Below, piece by piece: positions 43,327 to 51,713 of a stretch of DNA of 64,000 nt. A program made the translations under genes and the position numbers. Below the pieces are notes generated by a model. It ran no database searches, had not been told where the DNA came from, and saw nothing but the letters and a program-made list of their open reading frames with translations. Position 1 is the first letter of the stretch, and every line of letters starts with the position of its first letter. Source of the stretch: Acuticoccus sp965213555 (lineage in GTDB: Bacteria > Pseudomonadota > Alphaproteobacteria > Rhizobiales > Amorphaceae). The DNA is taken from positions 3,844,001-3,908,000 of the forward strand of contig NZ_OZ243890.1 in assembly GCF_965213555.1 (NCBI RefSeq). The letters are read 5' to 3'.

Positions 43327-44562
43327 TCAATCCACGGTCCGGGTGACCACGGCAGCTCCGCGTTCCAGCGAGCGATGGACCGGGCACTTGTCGGCGATCT
43401 CCAGGAGCTTGTCGCGCTCGGCGGGACTGGTGCCTGGGGCGAAGCGGATGCGCCGCTCGAACCGGTCGATGCGGCCGTCGCTGCCGGGCGCGGCGTCGGC
43501 GCAATCCTCGCAGTCCCTTGCGTGCACCTTGCCGTGGGCGACGTCGACGGTCGCCTCGACCGTCCAGCCCTTGCCCTCGGCGTAGAGCCGCATCGTCATC
43601 ACCGTGCAGGCGGCGAGCCCCGCGGCGACGAGGTCGTAGGGCGTCGGCCCCGACGCGTCGCCGCCGACGTCCTCCGGCTCGTCCGCTCGCAGCCGGTGGT
43701 TCCCCACCGCAAGGTCGGTGCGGAACCGTCCCCCCGCGTCGGTGGCGCGGACGCCGTCGTGCTCGGAGGGCAGCACGGCCGGCGCGCCCTCCTGATCCGC
43801 CGGTGCCCCAGCAGCGACGTAGCGGCTCGCCCATGCGGCGATGACGTCGGCGGCGTAGTCCGCGTGGCGGCGGGCGGACAGGAGGTGGTCGGCGTCGTCG
43901 AGGGAGACGAAGCTCTTCGGGTGCTTGGCCGCCAAGAAGATGCGGGTCGCGTTGTCGATGCCGACGACCTCGTCGCGCGGGGCGTGCATCACGAGGAGCG
44001 CTGCGCGCAGCGACGCGACGTCGGCCTCCAGCGCCTGCGCGCGTAGGTCGTCGACGAACTCGCGACGGATGGTGAACGTGCGGCCGGCAAGCGAGACCTC
44101 CGCGGCGCCCTCCGCCTCGATGCGTGCCAGGTCGGCGGAGAACTGCTCGGCGACGTGGGCGACGTCCGCCGGCGCCCCGATGGTCGCGACGGCCCTCACC
44201 TCGGGGATGCGGCCGGCGGCGGCGAGGACCGCGGCGCCGCCAAGGGAGTGCCCGACGAGGAGCGTCGGAGCGCCGATCCCGTCGCGCATCGCATCGGCCA
44301 TCTTCACGAGGTCGCCGACGTTGGAGGAGAAGTACGTGGAGGCGAACTCGCCCTCCGACGATCCGAGCCCGGTGAAGTCGAACCGGACCGTTGCAATCCC
44401 CCGCTCGGCGAGGCGGCGGGCGATCGTGCGGGCGGCGAAGATGTCCTTGCCGCAGGTGAAGCAGTGCGCGAACAACGCGACTGCGCGGGTCTCGCTGCTG
44501 GGTCGATCGATCCGCGCGGCGAGCTTGGCGCCAAGCGCGCCCTCGACCTCGAGCTTATCCAT
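43327..44562 (-). CDS. bifunctional alpha/beta hydrolase-OsmC family protein
   Basis: About 411 residues. The N-terminal half is an alpha/beta hydrolase with the nucleophile motif LLVGHSLGGAAVL (near residue 110) and HCFTCGKD near the N-terminus. The C-terminal half from about residue 270 is OsmC-like, with GPTPYDLVAAGLAACTVMTM holding the first redox Cys and DKCPVHRSLERG the second. OsmC/Ohr proteins reduce organic or fatty-acid peroxides; the hydrolase substrate is unknown. The fusion is a recognised bacterial family. ATG 44562 has GGAGGG upstream. It sits between the ccm operon and degP. Confidence 0.9.
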   Translation of the reverse strand: MDKLEVEGALGAKLAARIDRPSSETRAVALFAHCFTCGKDIFAARTIARRLAERGIATVRFDFTGLGSSEGEFASTYFSSNVGDLVKMADAMRDGIGAPTLLVGHSLGGAAVLAAAGRIPEVRAVATIGAPADVAHVAEQFSADLARIEAEGAAEVSLAGRTFTIRREFVDDLRAQALEADVASLRAALLVMHAPRDEVVGIDNATRIFLAAKHPKSFVSLDDADHLLSARRHADYAADVIAAWASRYVAAGAPADQEGAPAVLPSEHDGVRATDAGGRFRTDLAVGNHRLRADEPEDVGGDASGPTPYDLVAAGLAACTVMTMRLYAEGKGWTVEATVDVAHGKVHARDCEDCADAAPGSDGRIDRFERRIRFAPGTSPAERDKLLEIADKCPVHRSLERGAAVVTRTVD

Positions 44563-44642
44563 GGATCCCTCCGCGCGCTCGGGCGGATGTAGCGCGGCGT
44601 TCGCCCGCGGCGCAAACCAGTCCTCGCCCACCTGGTGATCGG

Positions 44643-45104
44643 CTAGCGCCGCGGTGCGTCCCTCAAGATGGCGGACAGCGCCGCCTCCTCCGCATCGGAC
44701 AGCGCGTCGGCGGGAGCGGGACGACGCCTGCGCAGGTAGAGCGCGCTCGCGAAGAGCGCGACCGTCACGACGAGGAACGGCAGGCCCCACAGGAGCACGG
44801 TGGCCGACGTCAGCGGCGGCCGCAGCCGAACGAACGCGCCGTAGCGCTCGACGAGGTAGTCCACGACCTCGCCGTCGGTGTCCCCCGCAACGAGCCGCTC
44901 GCGCACGAGCAGGCGCAGGTCCTTGGCAAGGTCCGCATCGGAATCGTCGATGGACTGGTTCTGGCAGACGACGCACCTCAGCTCGCGCGAGATCTCACGG
45001 GCCCGCGCCTCCAGCGTCGGGTTGTCGAGCTGCTCGGACGGGTTCGCCGCGAGCCCCGGCGTCGCGGCGATCCAGGCGGCGAGGAGGATTGCGAGGCGCC
45101 TCAC
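44643..45104 (-). CDS. ccmH: cytochrome c maturation protein CcmH (CycL)
   Basis: About 153 residues. A signal peptide precedes the thioredoxin-like motif LRCVVCQNQSIDDSDA, whose CxxC reduces apocytochrome c for haem attachment. A membrane anchor (LLWGLPFLVVTVALFASALYL cluster) and short cytoplasmic tail follow. This is the short CcmH form without the TPR half; that half is the separate CcmI upstream. I start at GTG 45104, which gives a GTGA overlap with the ccmF stop and begins right at the signal peptide. Confidence 0.93.
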   Translation of the reverse strand: MRRLAILLAAWIAATPGLAANPSEQLDNPTLEARAREISRELRCVVCQNQSIDDSDADLAKDLRLLVRERLVAGDTDGEVVDYLVERYGAFVRLRPPLTSATVLLWGLPFLVVTVALFASALYLRRRRPAPADALSDAEEAALSAILRDAPRR

Positions 45105-47080
45105 GCGCGAGCCGCTGCAACTCGCGAAGGCCGCCGGGCGGGCGCGGGCAGCCCGATCCTGAGTCGGCGGTCGGCGAGGGAGACGAGGCCTCCGAGCGCT
45201 GCCACCACGGCGCCGATCCAGATGAGGAGAACCATCGGCTTGTGGAACAGGCGCACGACGATGGCATCGCCCGACGCCTCGCCGAGGGTCACGTAGAGCT
45301 GCGACACGCCGACGGTGTGGATCGCCGCCTCGGTGGTCGGCATCTCCCGGGCCGGGTACATCCTGCGCGCAGGCTCCATTGTGGTGATCGCGCGCCCGCC
45401 GCGCGAGACGGAGAAGATCGCCACCGCGTCGGTGTAGTTCGGCCCGGCACGCTGCTCGGCTCGCTCGAGCGTCAGCGTGTAGCCCGCCACCGCGACGCTG
45501 TCGCCGGAGCCCATGTCGCGGATCACCTCGGTCTCGAACGCCGACAGTCCCGCGATGCCGAGGACGGTGAGCCCGACGCCGAGGTGGCCGAGCGCGCCGC
45601 CCCACGTGGAACGCGGCAGCCCGGCGAGCCGCTGCAGGCGCCCGCCGCGGGACGCGCTCTGCGACCGCAGCCACACCTCGGCGAAGCTGCCGACGACGAC
45701 GTAGACGCCGAGGGCGACCCCGATCGAAGCCGTCAGCGCGGTCTCCTCCCCCGCGAGCCAGGCCGCCGCGGCCGCCGCGACGACGCCGAGCGCCGCTGCA
45801 GGGATGAGCCTCTGCGCTGCCGCAGCCGCATCACCGCGCTTCCAGGCGAGCAGCGGGCCCGCCGGCAGCAGGGCCAGCAGCGGCACCATCAGGGGGACGA
45901 AGGTGAGGTTGAAGTAGGGCGGACCCACCGAGATCTTCTCCCCCGTCAGCGTCTCGAGCACCAACGGGTAGAGCGTGCCGACGAGCACGGTGACGCACGC
46001 CGTCGTCAGGAACACGTTGTTGAACACGAGGGCACCCTCGCGGCTCATCGGCGCGAACGCCCCGCCCACCTTCAGCGTGCCTGCGCGCAGCGCAAAAAGG
46101 AGAAACGCGCCGCCGATGAACACCGACAGGATGATGAGGATCACGAGGCCCCGCGTCGGGTCCGTGGCAAAGGCGTGGACCGAGGTCAGCACCCCCGAGC
46201 GCACCAGAAAGGTGCCGAGGAGCGACAGTGAGAAGGTGACGAGCGCGAGGAGGATGGTCCACACCTTCAGCGCGTCGCGCTTCTCCATCACGGCAGCCGA
46301 GTGGAGGAGCGCGGTGCCCGCGAGCCAGGGCATGAACGAGGCGTTCTCGACCGGGTCCCAGAACCACCAGCCGCCCCAGCCGAGCTCGTAGTACGCCCAG
46401 TAGGACCCCATGGCGATGCCGAGCGTGAGGAACACCCACGAGCCGAGCACCCAGGGCCGCACCCAGCGCGCCCAGGCTGCGTCGAGCCGCCCCTCGATGA
46501 GCGCTGCCACCGCGAAGGCGAACACGATGGAGAAGCCGACGTAGCCGACGTAGAGCAGCGGCGGGTGGATCGCGAGCCCGATGTCCTGGAGGAGCGGGTT
46601 GAGGTCCTGCCCCTCCGCGGGGGCCGGAAAGATGCGGGCGAAGGGGTTCGATGTGGCGAGCACGAAGGCGAGGAACGCCGCCGAGATCCAGCCCTGGACC
46701 GACACCACGGTCGCCCGCAGCGAGGCCGCCATGTGCCGCCCGAGCGTCGCGGCGAGCAGGCCGAACAGGGTCAGGATGAGGATCCACAGGAGCATGGACC
46801 CCTCGTGGTTCCCCCACACGCCCGAGACCTTGTAGACGAGCGGCTTCAGCGAGTGCGAGTTCTCGTAGACGTTGGCGAGCGAGAAGTCGGAGCGCACGTA
46901 GGCGGCGGTGAGCGACGCGAAGGCGAGCGCGACGAGGGCGAACGCCGCGCCCGCCGTCGGTGCGGCCATCGCCATCAGCCGCGCGTCGCCGAGGCGGGCG
47001 CCAAGGATGGGCGCCACCGACTGGACGAGCGCGACGGCGAGCGCAAGGACCAGCGCGAAGTGACCCAGCTCGTTGATCAT
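45101..47080 (-). CDS. ccmF: cytochrome c haem lyase subunit CcmF (CycK)
   Basis: 659 residues and about 15 transmembrane helices. The haem-handling WWD motif reads GWGGWWFWDPVENASFMPW near residue 225, and conserved histidines precede it (NHEGSMLLW). It joins haem to apocytochrome c on the periplasmic side with CcmH and CcmI. The start ATG overlaps the ccmE stop (ATGA) and the stop overlaps the ccmH start (GTGA), so the operon is translationally coupled. Confidence 0.96.
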   Translation of the reverse strand: MINELGHFALVLALAVALVQSVAPILGARLGDARLMAMAAPTAGAAFALVALAFASLTAAYVRSDFSLANVYENSHSLKPLVYKVSGVWGNHEGSMLLWILILTLFGLLAATLGRHMAASLRATVVSVQGWISAAFLAFVLATSNPFARIFPAPAEGQDLNPLLQDIGLAIHPPLLYVGYVGFSIVFAFAVAALIEGRLDAAWARWVRPWVLGSWVFLTLGIAMGSYWAYYELGWGGWWFWDPVENASFMPWLAGTALLHSAAVMEKRDALKVWTILLALVTFSLSLLGTFLVRSGVLTSVHAFATDPTRGLVILIILSVFIGGAFLLFALRAGTLKVGGAFAPMSREGALVFNNVFLTTACVTVLVGTLYPLVLETLTGEKISVGPPYFNLTFVPLMVPLLALLPAGPLLAWKRGDAAAAAQRLIPAAALGVVAAAAAAWLAGEETALTASIGVALGVYVVVGSFAEVWLRSQSASRGGRLQRLAGLPRSTWGGALGHLGVGLTVLGIAGLSAFETEVIRDMGSGDSVAVAGYTLTLERAEQRAGPNYTDAVAIFSVSRGGRAITTMEPARRMYPAREMPTTEAAIHTVGVSQLYVTLGEASGDAIVVRLFHKPMVLLIWIGAVVAALGGLVSLADRRLRIGLPAPARRPSRVAAARA

Positions 47081-47577
47081 CCACCCCCCTCCGCCGGCGA
47101 TGGCGCGGCGCTCTGCCCCTCCATGCCGGTCCGCGATCCTTCGCGCCAGCGGCCTTGCTCCTTCAGCGCGTCGACGACCTCCTTGGGCATGTACGTCTCG
47201 TCATGGCGGGCCAGCACCGTGTCGGCGATGAGCATGCCCGACGGGTCGAGGACGCCCTCGGTCACGACCCCCTGCCCCTCGCGGAAGAGGTCCGGCAGGA
47301 TGCCGGTGAAGCTCACTCGGACGCGGCTCACGCGGTCGGTGACGGCGAAGCCGACGAGGCCGTCCGCGCCACGCGTCACCGAGCCGTCCTCGACGAGGCC
47401 GCCCAGCCGCACGCGCGCGCCCGGGGCGTGCGCCTCGTGGGCGAGCTCGGTCGGGGTGGCGGCGTAGGTGATGCGCTCGCCGAGCCCGTAGAGCACCAGC
47501 GCCGTCGCGGCGGCGAGCGCGAGGCCGGCCGTCGCGATCAGCGTCAGGCGTCGCGCCCTCCGCCCCTGGCGGGTCAT
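47077..47577 (-). CDS. ccmE: haem chaperone CcmE (CycJ)
   Basis: 166 residues. One N-terminal membrane anchor, a beta-barrel domain with RVRLGGLVEDGSV and VSFTGILPDLFREGQGVV, and the haem-binding motif ARHDETYMP, in which the His binds haem covalently and the Tyr ligates it. It holds haem for CcmF. The Pro/Ser-rich tail is short. It overlaps ccmF by four bases and follows ccmI by four bases. Confidence 0.96.
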   Translation of the reverse strand: MTRQGRRARRLTLIATAGLALAAATALVLYGLGERITYAATPTELAHEAHAPGARVRLGGLVEDGSVTRGADGLVGFAVTDRVSRVRVSFTGILPDLFREGQGVVTEGVLDPSGMLIADTVLARHDETYMPKEVVDALKEQGRWREGSRTGMEGQSAAPSPAEGGG

Positions 47578-47581
47578 CGCC

Positions 47582-48763
47582 TCACTCCGTCACCGGGCGG
47601 TCGTCGCCAACCGCGGCTGCAAACCGTGCGCGCTGGGCGTCGGCGAGGGACGCCATCGCCGTCTCCCGCGCCGACCGCGCCGCATCGCCGCGGCCGAGCG
47701 CCTCGTAGGATCGAACGAGCCTTGCCCACTCGTCCGCGGTGCCGCCCTCCGCCTCGAGCCGCGCGGCGAGGCGGGCCACCATGCCCTCGATCATCGCGTT
47801 GCGCGCGCTGGGATCCAGCTCCGCGGCCGCGGCGACCAGGCCCTGCGAGGGGCCGCGCGGCGTCGCGTCACCCGTCGTCCCAAGCGTCGGACCCACGGAG
47901 GCAGGCGGCGGCTCGACGGTCAGGACGTCGGCGACCGTGGGCGAGCGTGGGCCCGCGGCGTCGATGCGCGCGAGCTCTGCCTCCGCGATGGGACGCCAGG
48001 GCGCGCCGTCCCGAACGTCCTCCAGCAGCCTCATCCAGCGGCCGCGCGCCTCCTGAAGGAGGCCGCGCTGACGCTCGGCGATGGCGAGGAAGATCTGCGC
48101 GCGCTCCGCATCGGGGTCGAGCGCCTCGGCGCGCCGCAGCAACTCGAGCGCCTCGTCGGTCACCACTCCGCCAGCAGCGAACGTCACGGACTGCGCTTGC
48201 CCGGTCAGCAGCCCGGCGTCCTCCCCGAGGAGCGTTCCGGCACGGTCGAACGCCGCCGCCGCCTCTACGAAGCGGCGCGCCTGCAGGTAGAGCGGCGCGA
48301 CCGAGGCCCATAAGCCGCCATCCGATGGACGCTGCTCGAGCTGTGCCTCGAGGCTTGCGACAAGGGCGTCGCGGTCACCCGGATCGAGCGGTGCGCCGCG
48401 GGCGGCGAGCGGCTGATCCCCGTAGCCCGGCATGCCAAGGACGACGTAGCCAGCCGCACTCGTCAGCGACACCGCGAGGGCGACCCCGCCGGCCGTCAGG
48501 AAGCGGCGGCCACCGACCGTCGGGGCAGCGCCTGCGCCCCGATGGGCCCGCAGCAGCCTTCGCGCCACCTCGGAGCGCGCCGCCTCGGCATCGGCGTCAG
48601 CAAGGACGCCGCGTGCGACGTCGGCGTCGATCTCCTCGAGCTGCGCCGCGTAGACCGACGCGTCCGATCCGCCCACCGCCGCGCTGCGACGCGCGAGGAG
48701 CGGGTAAAGGACGATGCCGAGCGTGACCGCGGCGAGGCCGGCGAACGGGAACCACAACTCCAT
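47582..48763 (-). CDS. ccmI: cytochrome c biogenesis TPR protein CcmI (CycH)
   Basis: About 393 residues. Two transmembrane helices lie near the N-terminus (WFPFAGLAAVTLGIVLYPLL and FLTAGGVALAVSLTSAAGYV) with a cytoplasmic leucine-rich loop between. Periplasmic TPR repeats follow (around LWASVAPLYLQARRFVEAAA). It presents apocytochrome c to CcmF-CcmH. I start at ATG 48763 (MELWFPFAG); a longer in-frame start at 48799 adds 12 charged residues before the first helix. It is the first gene of ccmI-E-F-H. Confidence 0.9.
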   Translation of the reverse strand: MELWFPFAGLAAVTLGIVLYPLLARRSAAVGGSDASVYAAQLEEIDADVARGVLADADAEAARSEVARRLLRAHRGAGAAPTVGGRRFLTAGGVALAVSLTSAAGYVVLGMPGYGDQPLAARGAPLDPGDRDALVASLEAQLEQRPSDGGLWASVAPLYLQARRFVEAAAAFDRAGTLLGEDAGLLTGQAQSVTFAAGGVVTDEALELLRRAEALDPDAERAQIFLAIAERQRGLLQEARGRWMRLLEDVRDGAPWRPIAEAELARIDAAGPRSPTVADVLTVEPPPASVGPTLGTTGDATPRGPSQGLVAAAAELDPSARNAMIEGMVARLAARLEAEGGTADEWARLVRSYEALGRGDAARSARETAMASLADAQRARFAAAVGDDRPVTE

Positions 48764-49071
48764 GCCGTAGTTTTTGGGCGTGCGCGCGGGCGGACGCAAG
48801 GGTCAGGCATCCGCGACTCTGTCGACGTGCCCGACACTTCGATGCCGTCCGGCGATCGGCGCGATGTCGCAGCGCAGCTCGCGCCCCATCGGGCGGCGTT
48901 CAACCGTTCAGCGGATCACGCGCGCCGCGTCGTGGGCCTTGCTCGTCACGCCCTCACGTCACGCCGGATGCCGCAGGAGCCGCACTTCGAGCTGCAGCCC
49001 TCGAACCCTCCGGCCGAGCGGACGGGAGGCCGCGCCTGCTGCCGGGAGATCGACGGAACGGTCGCCCGCGC
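48764..49071. other. 308-base gap between ccmI and the TolC-type gene
   Basis: I see no gene, RNA or mobile sequence here. The ccmI promoter must lie in it, since the next gene upstream (tolC-type) is on the same strand; no clear boxes were found. Confidence 0.6.
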
Positions 49072-50484
49072 TCAGCGGCCGTCCGGGGTGCGGAAGCCGT
49101 ACCACTTGCCGCGCACGGCGTCGGTGTGCTCGGCGGGCTGGTACTCGTTCACGCTGAGGCCGAGCCGGCGCGCGTTGAGCTGGCCGATGTCGGCGAGGAG
49201 CTGGAACGCGTTGGCGTCCCTGTTGCGCGCGGCCTGCGCCAGGGTGATCTGCGCGACGATGAGCTCGCGCTGGGCATCGAGGACGTCGAGCGTGGTGCGC
49301 TGGCCGACCCGCTGCTCCTCGACGACCCCTTGCAGCGCGAGCTGGGCGGAGAACACGCCGGTCTGGGCGTTGAAGATGCTGCGCACCGAGGCTTGGAAGG
49401 CGGACCAGGACGTCGCCACCCGCTGGCGGATGACGTCGCGCGCGACGTCGACCTGGATCCGGGCTGCACCAAGGTTCTCCTTCGCCTGGCGGACCTGCGC
49501 TGAGACGAGCCCACCCTGGTAGATCGGCACGGTCACGTTGAGGCCGATCTGGGCGTTGTCGGTGCGGTCGACCTGCGTCGACGGCTCGAGCGTCGTCGAG
49601 CCCTCCACGAAGGCGTTGACCGTGGGCAGCGCGCGGCCGCTCAGCTCGGCGACGTTGAACAGGTTGACGTCGACGTCGTGCAACGCCGAGATGATGTCGG
49701 GATGGTTGTTCTGCGCGATGTCGAAGGCCGCTTCGAGCGATCTTGGAAGCAGCCGCTCCACGTTGTAGTTGTCACGCAGGTTCCTCGCCGTCAGTCCGGT
49801 GACTTGTCGGTAGTCGGCCTGGGCGGCGGCAAGGTTCGCGACCGCGAAGTTGAGCGACGTCTGCGCCTGCGCGCGACGGGCCTCGGCCTGGCTGACGTCG
49901 GTGCGGGTCCCCTCGCCCACCTCGAACCGGTCCTGGGCGGCGCGCACCTGCTCGCCGAGGAACTCCACATCGTTCTGCCTGAGACCGACGATCTGGCCGT
50001 TCTGCAGGATGTCGAGGAACGAAACGGCCGCCGCGAGGAGCACCTGCTGCTCGGTGCTCTCAAGGTTGGAGCGCCCGGCGCGCACCGCCGCCTCCGCGCC
50101 GCGGATGGCGTTGCGCGTCTGGAACCCCTCGAACAGCGGCTGGGTGAGGCGGACGCGGAAGGTCGAGCGCGCCACGCCGTCCGTCGCATCGTTGCCGCGG
50201 GAGAGGTCGCCCGTGGCGGGGTTCCGCACGACCCCCGAGAAGTTGGTCCGCGTCGTCGCGTTGAGGTAGTCGAACGTGCCTTGGATGACCGGTCGGTTGC
50301 CCGAGCGGGCGATGGCGATGTTCTCGTCCACGGCCCGAAGCTGAGCCCGGTCGACGTTGAGCGACGGGTTGGTGGAGTAGGCGGCGGCGAGCGATTCGGT
50401 CAGCGTCTGAGCGGTCACGGGCTGGGCCGCGAGCCATCCCAGCATCGCCACCGCGGCGGCCGAAGGCCTAAGAAGATGAGCCAT
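49072..50484 (-). CDS. tolC: TolC-family outer-membrane efflux/secretion protein
   Basis: 470 residues. A signal peptide ends near QPVTAQ. The body shows the duplicated outer-membrane efflux layout of long helices and beta-strand pairs (SGNRPVIQGTFDYLNATTRT and ELSGRALPTVNAFVEGSTTLE mark the two strand regions). TolC forms the exit duct for multidrug pumps and type I secretion. No inner-membrane ABC or adaptor gene adjoins it. It could serve the RTX protein at 28 kb and pumps elsewhere; that link is inference. The start ATG has AAAGGG about ten bases upstream. Confidence 0.92.
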   Translation of the reverse strand: MAHLLRPSAAAVAMLGWLAAQPVTAQTLTESLAAAYSTNPSLNVDRAQLRAVDENIAIARSGNRPVIQGTFDYLNATTRTNFSGVVRNPATGDLSRGNDATDGVARSTFRVRLTQPLFEGFQTRNAIRGAEAAVRAGRSNLESTEQQVLLAAAVSFLDILQNGQIVGLRQNDVEFLGEQVRAAQDRFEVGEGTRTDVSQAEARRAQAQTSLNFAVANLAAAQADYRQVTGLTARNLRDNYNVERLLPRSLEAAFDIAQNNHPDIISALHDVDVNLFNVAELSGRALPTVNAFVEGSTTLEPSTQVDRTDNAQIGLNVTVPIYQGGLVSAQVRQAKENLGAARIQVDVARDVIRQRVATSWSAFQASVRSIFNAQTGVFSAQLALQGVVEEQRVGQRTTLDVLDAQRELIVAQITLAQAARNRDANAFQLLADIGQLNARRLGLSVNEYQPAEHTDAVRGKWYGFRTPDGR

Positions 50485-50822
50485 TACGCGCGAACCCTTT
50501 GCGACCGCGCGACTAGTACCGGACCGCGCCTTCTTGGGAGAAGAACGCGGTGCCCCTTTCCACGCGGTTACGCTCGTGCGTCATGTCGTGTGAGGCATTT
50601 GCGCAACGAACGAAGCGACCGGACGGCGGATGCGCCTTCTGCCCGTCCGTGCTGGCACCTCGGGCCTAGTCCCCATCCGTCGCTGCGCGAGACCCTGCGG
50701 CCATGTTGCATGGACCGAGGAAGCAGTCGGCCCGGCGATCGAGGTGGGTGTCGATCCCGCCGAAGTATTTGACGCGTTCGCGCTGGCGGTCGACGGGTCG
50801 CCGCTGCGCCCTGTGCGGGTCC
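50485..50822. other. 338-base gap between tolC and the SMP-30 gene
   Basis: No recognisable gene. A small inverted repeat TTCTTgggagAAGAA lies near 50530-50545, about 50 bases upstream of the tolC start; I cannot assign it a role. In many relatives a protein-isoaspartate methyltransferase gene precedes tolC, and it is not here. Confidence 0.5.
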
Positions 50823-51701
50823 TCAGCCGCGGAAGCGCGCCGTCGGGACGCCGCCCACCGGCAGGCCGGTGATGGCGAAGAGGCCGCCGGCGTGCGGTTG
50901 ATCCGCGCCTCGCGTGAGCCCGGCGGAGATCGTCGTGACGTAGAGCGTGTCCCGATCCGCTCCGCCGAACTCCGGCTTGGACGGCTTCTCCACGGGCATC
51001 TCGACGATCATGTCCACCGTGCCGTGCGGGGTCAGGCGCACGAGCTGCCAGCCCGACACGCCGGCCATCCAGTAGCAGCCGTCGGCATCGACGGTGGCGC
51101 CGTCCGGTCGTCCTGCGACGGCGCGGGTGTCGAAGTAGACGCGGCGGTTCGAGGGCGCGCCCTCGTCCGGATCGTAGTCGCACGCCCAGATGGTGCGCAC
51201 GTCGGGGTGGGAGTCCGACAGGTACATGGTCCGCCCGTCCGGCGAAAATGCGAGGCCGTTGGTGGTGTGGATGCCATCCAGCCAGCGAATGACGCTGCGA
51301 TCAGCGTCGACGCGCCAGAACGCGCCAGTGGCGCGCGATGGGTCGCCCATGCCCATGGAGCCGACCCACCATCGGCCTTGGCGGTCCGTCGCCGCGTCGT
51401 TGAAGCGGTTGTCCGGCAGGTCCGCCTCCGGGCTCGCGAACAGCGCCCGCTCGCCCGTCGCAAGGTCAAGGTCGTAAAGGCCCGACTTGGTGCCGATGAC
51501 CGCACCACCGGCCTCGGTGAGGGCGAGACAGCCGACCTTCTCCCCGATGGCGATGGGCGGACGGGGACCCGTTGCAGGGTCGAAGGCGTGGACCGCCTCG
51601 CCGTCGATGTCGCACCACCAGAGCGCCTTCGCTCGGTCGTCCCAGGCCGCGCTTTCTCCGACCGTCGCGTGCGCATCGTGGACGAGCTCGACGGTGATCA
51701 C
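50823..51701 (-). CDS. SMP-30/gluconolactonase family lactonase
   Basis: 292 residues of the six-bladed SMP-30 propeller. It opens with ESAAWDDRAKALWWCDI, which carries the metal-binding Glu, followed by RFNDAATDRQGRWWVGSMGM (Asn and substrate-site residues) and HTTNGLAFSPDGRTMYLSDS, with NG and DS metal ligands. These enzymes hydrolyse sugar lactones in a Ca2+ or Zn2+ dependent way; the sugar is unknown. The start is GTG 51701, 12 bases after the dxs stop, so it is probably cotranscribed with dxs although a shared pathway is not evident. Confidence 0.9.
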   Translation of the reverse strand: MITVELVHDAHATVGESAAWDDRAKALWWCDIDGEAVHAFDPATGPRPPIAIGEKVGCLALTEAGGAVIGTKSGLYDLDLATGERALFASPEADLPDNRFNDAATDRQGRWWVGSMGMGDPSRATGAFWRVDADRSVIRWLDGIHTTNGLAFSPDGRTMYLSDSHPDVRTIWACDYDPDEGAPSNRRVYFDTRAVAGRPDGATVDADGCYWMAGVSGWQLVRLTPHGTVDMIVEMPVEKPSKPEFGGADRDTLYVTTISAGLTRGADQPHAGGLFAITGLPVGGVPTARFRG

Positions 51702-51713
51702 GGCCGCGGCGCC

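Noticed and set aside
48990..49020. tRNA-like CTCGAACCCTC segment
   Set aside because: No acceptor, anticodon or D arm can be formed around it.
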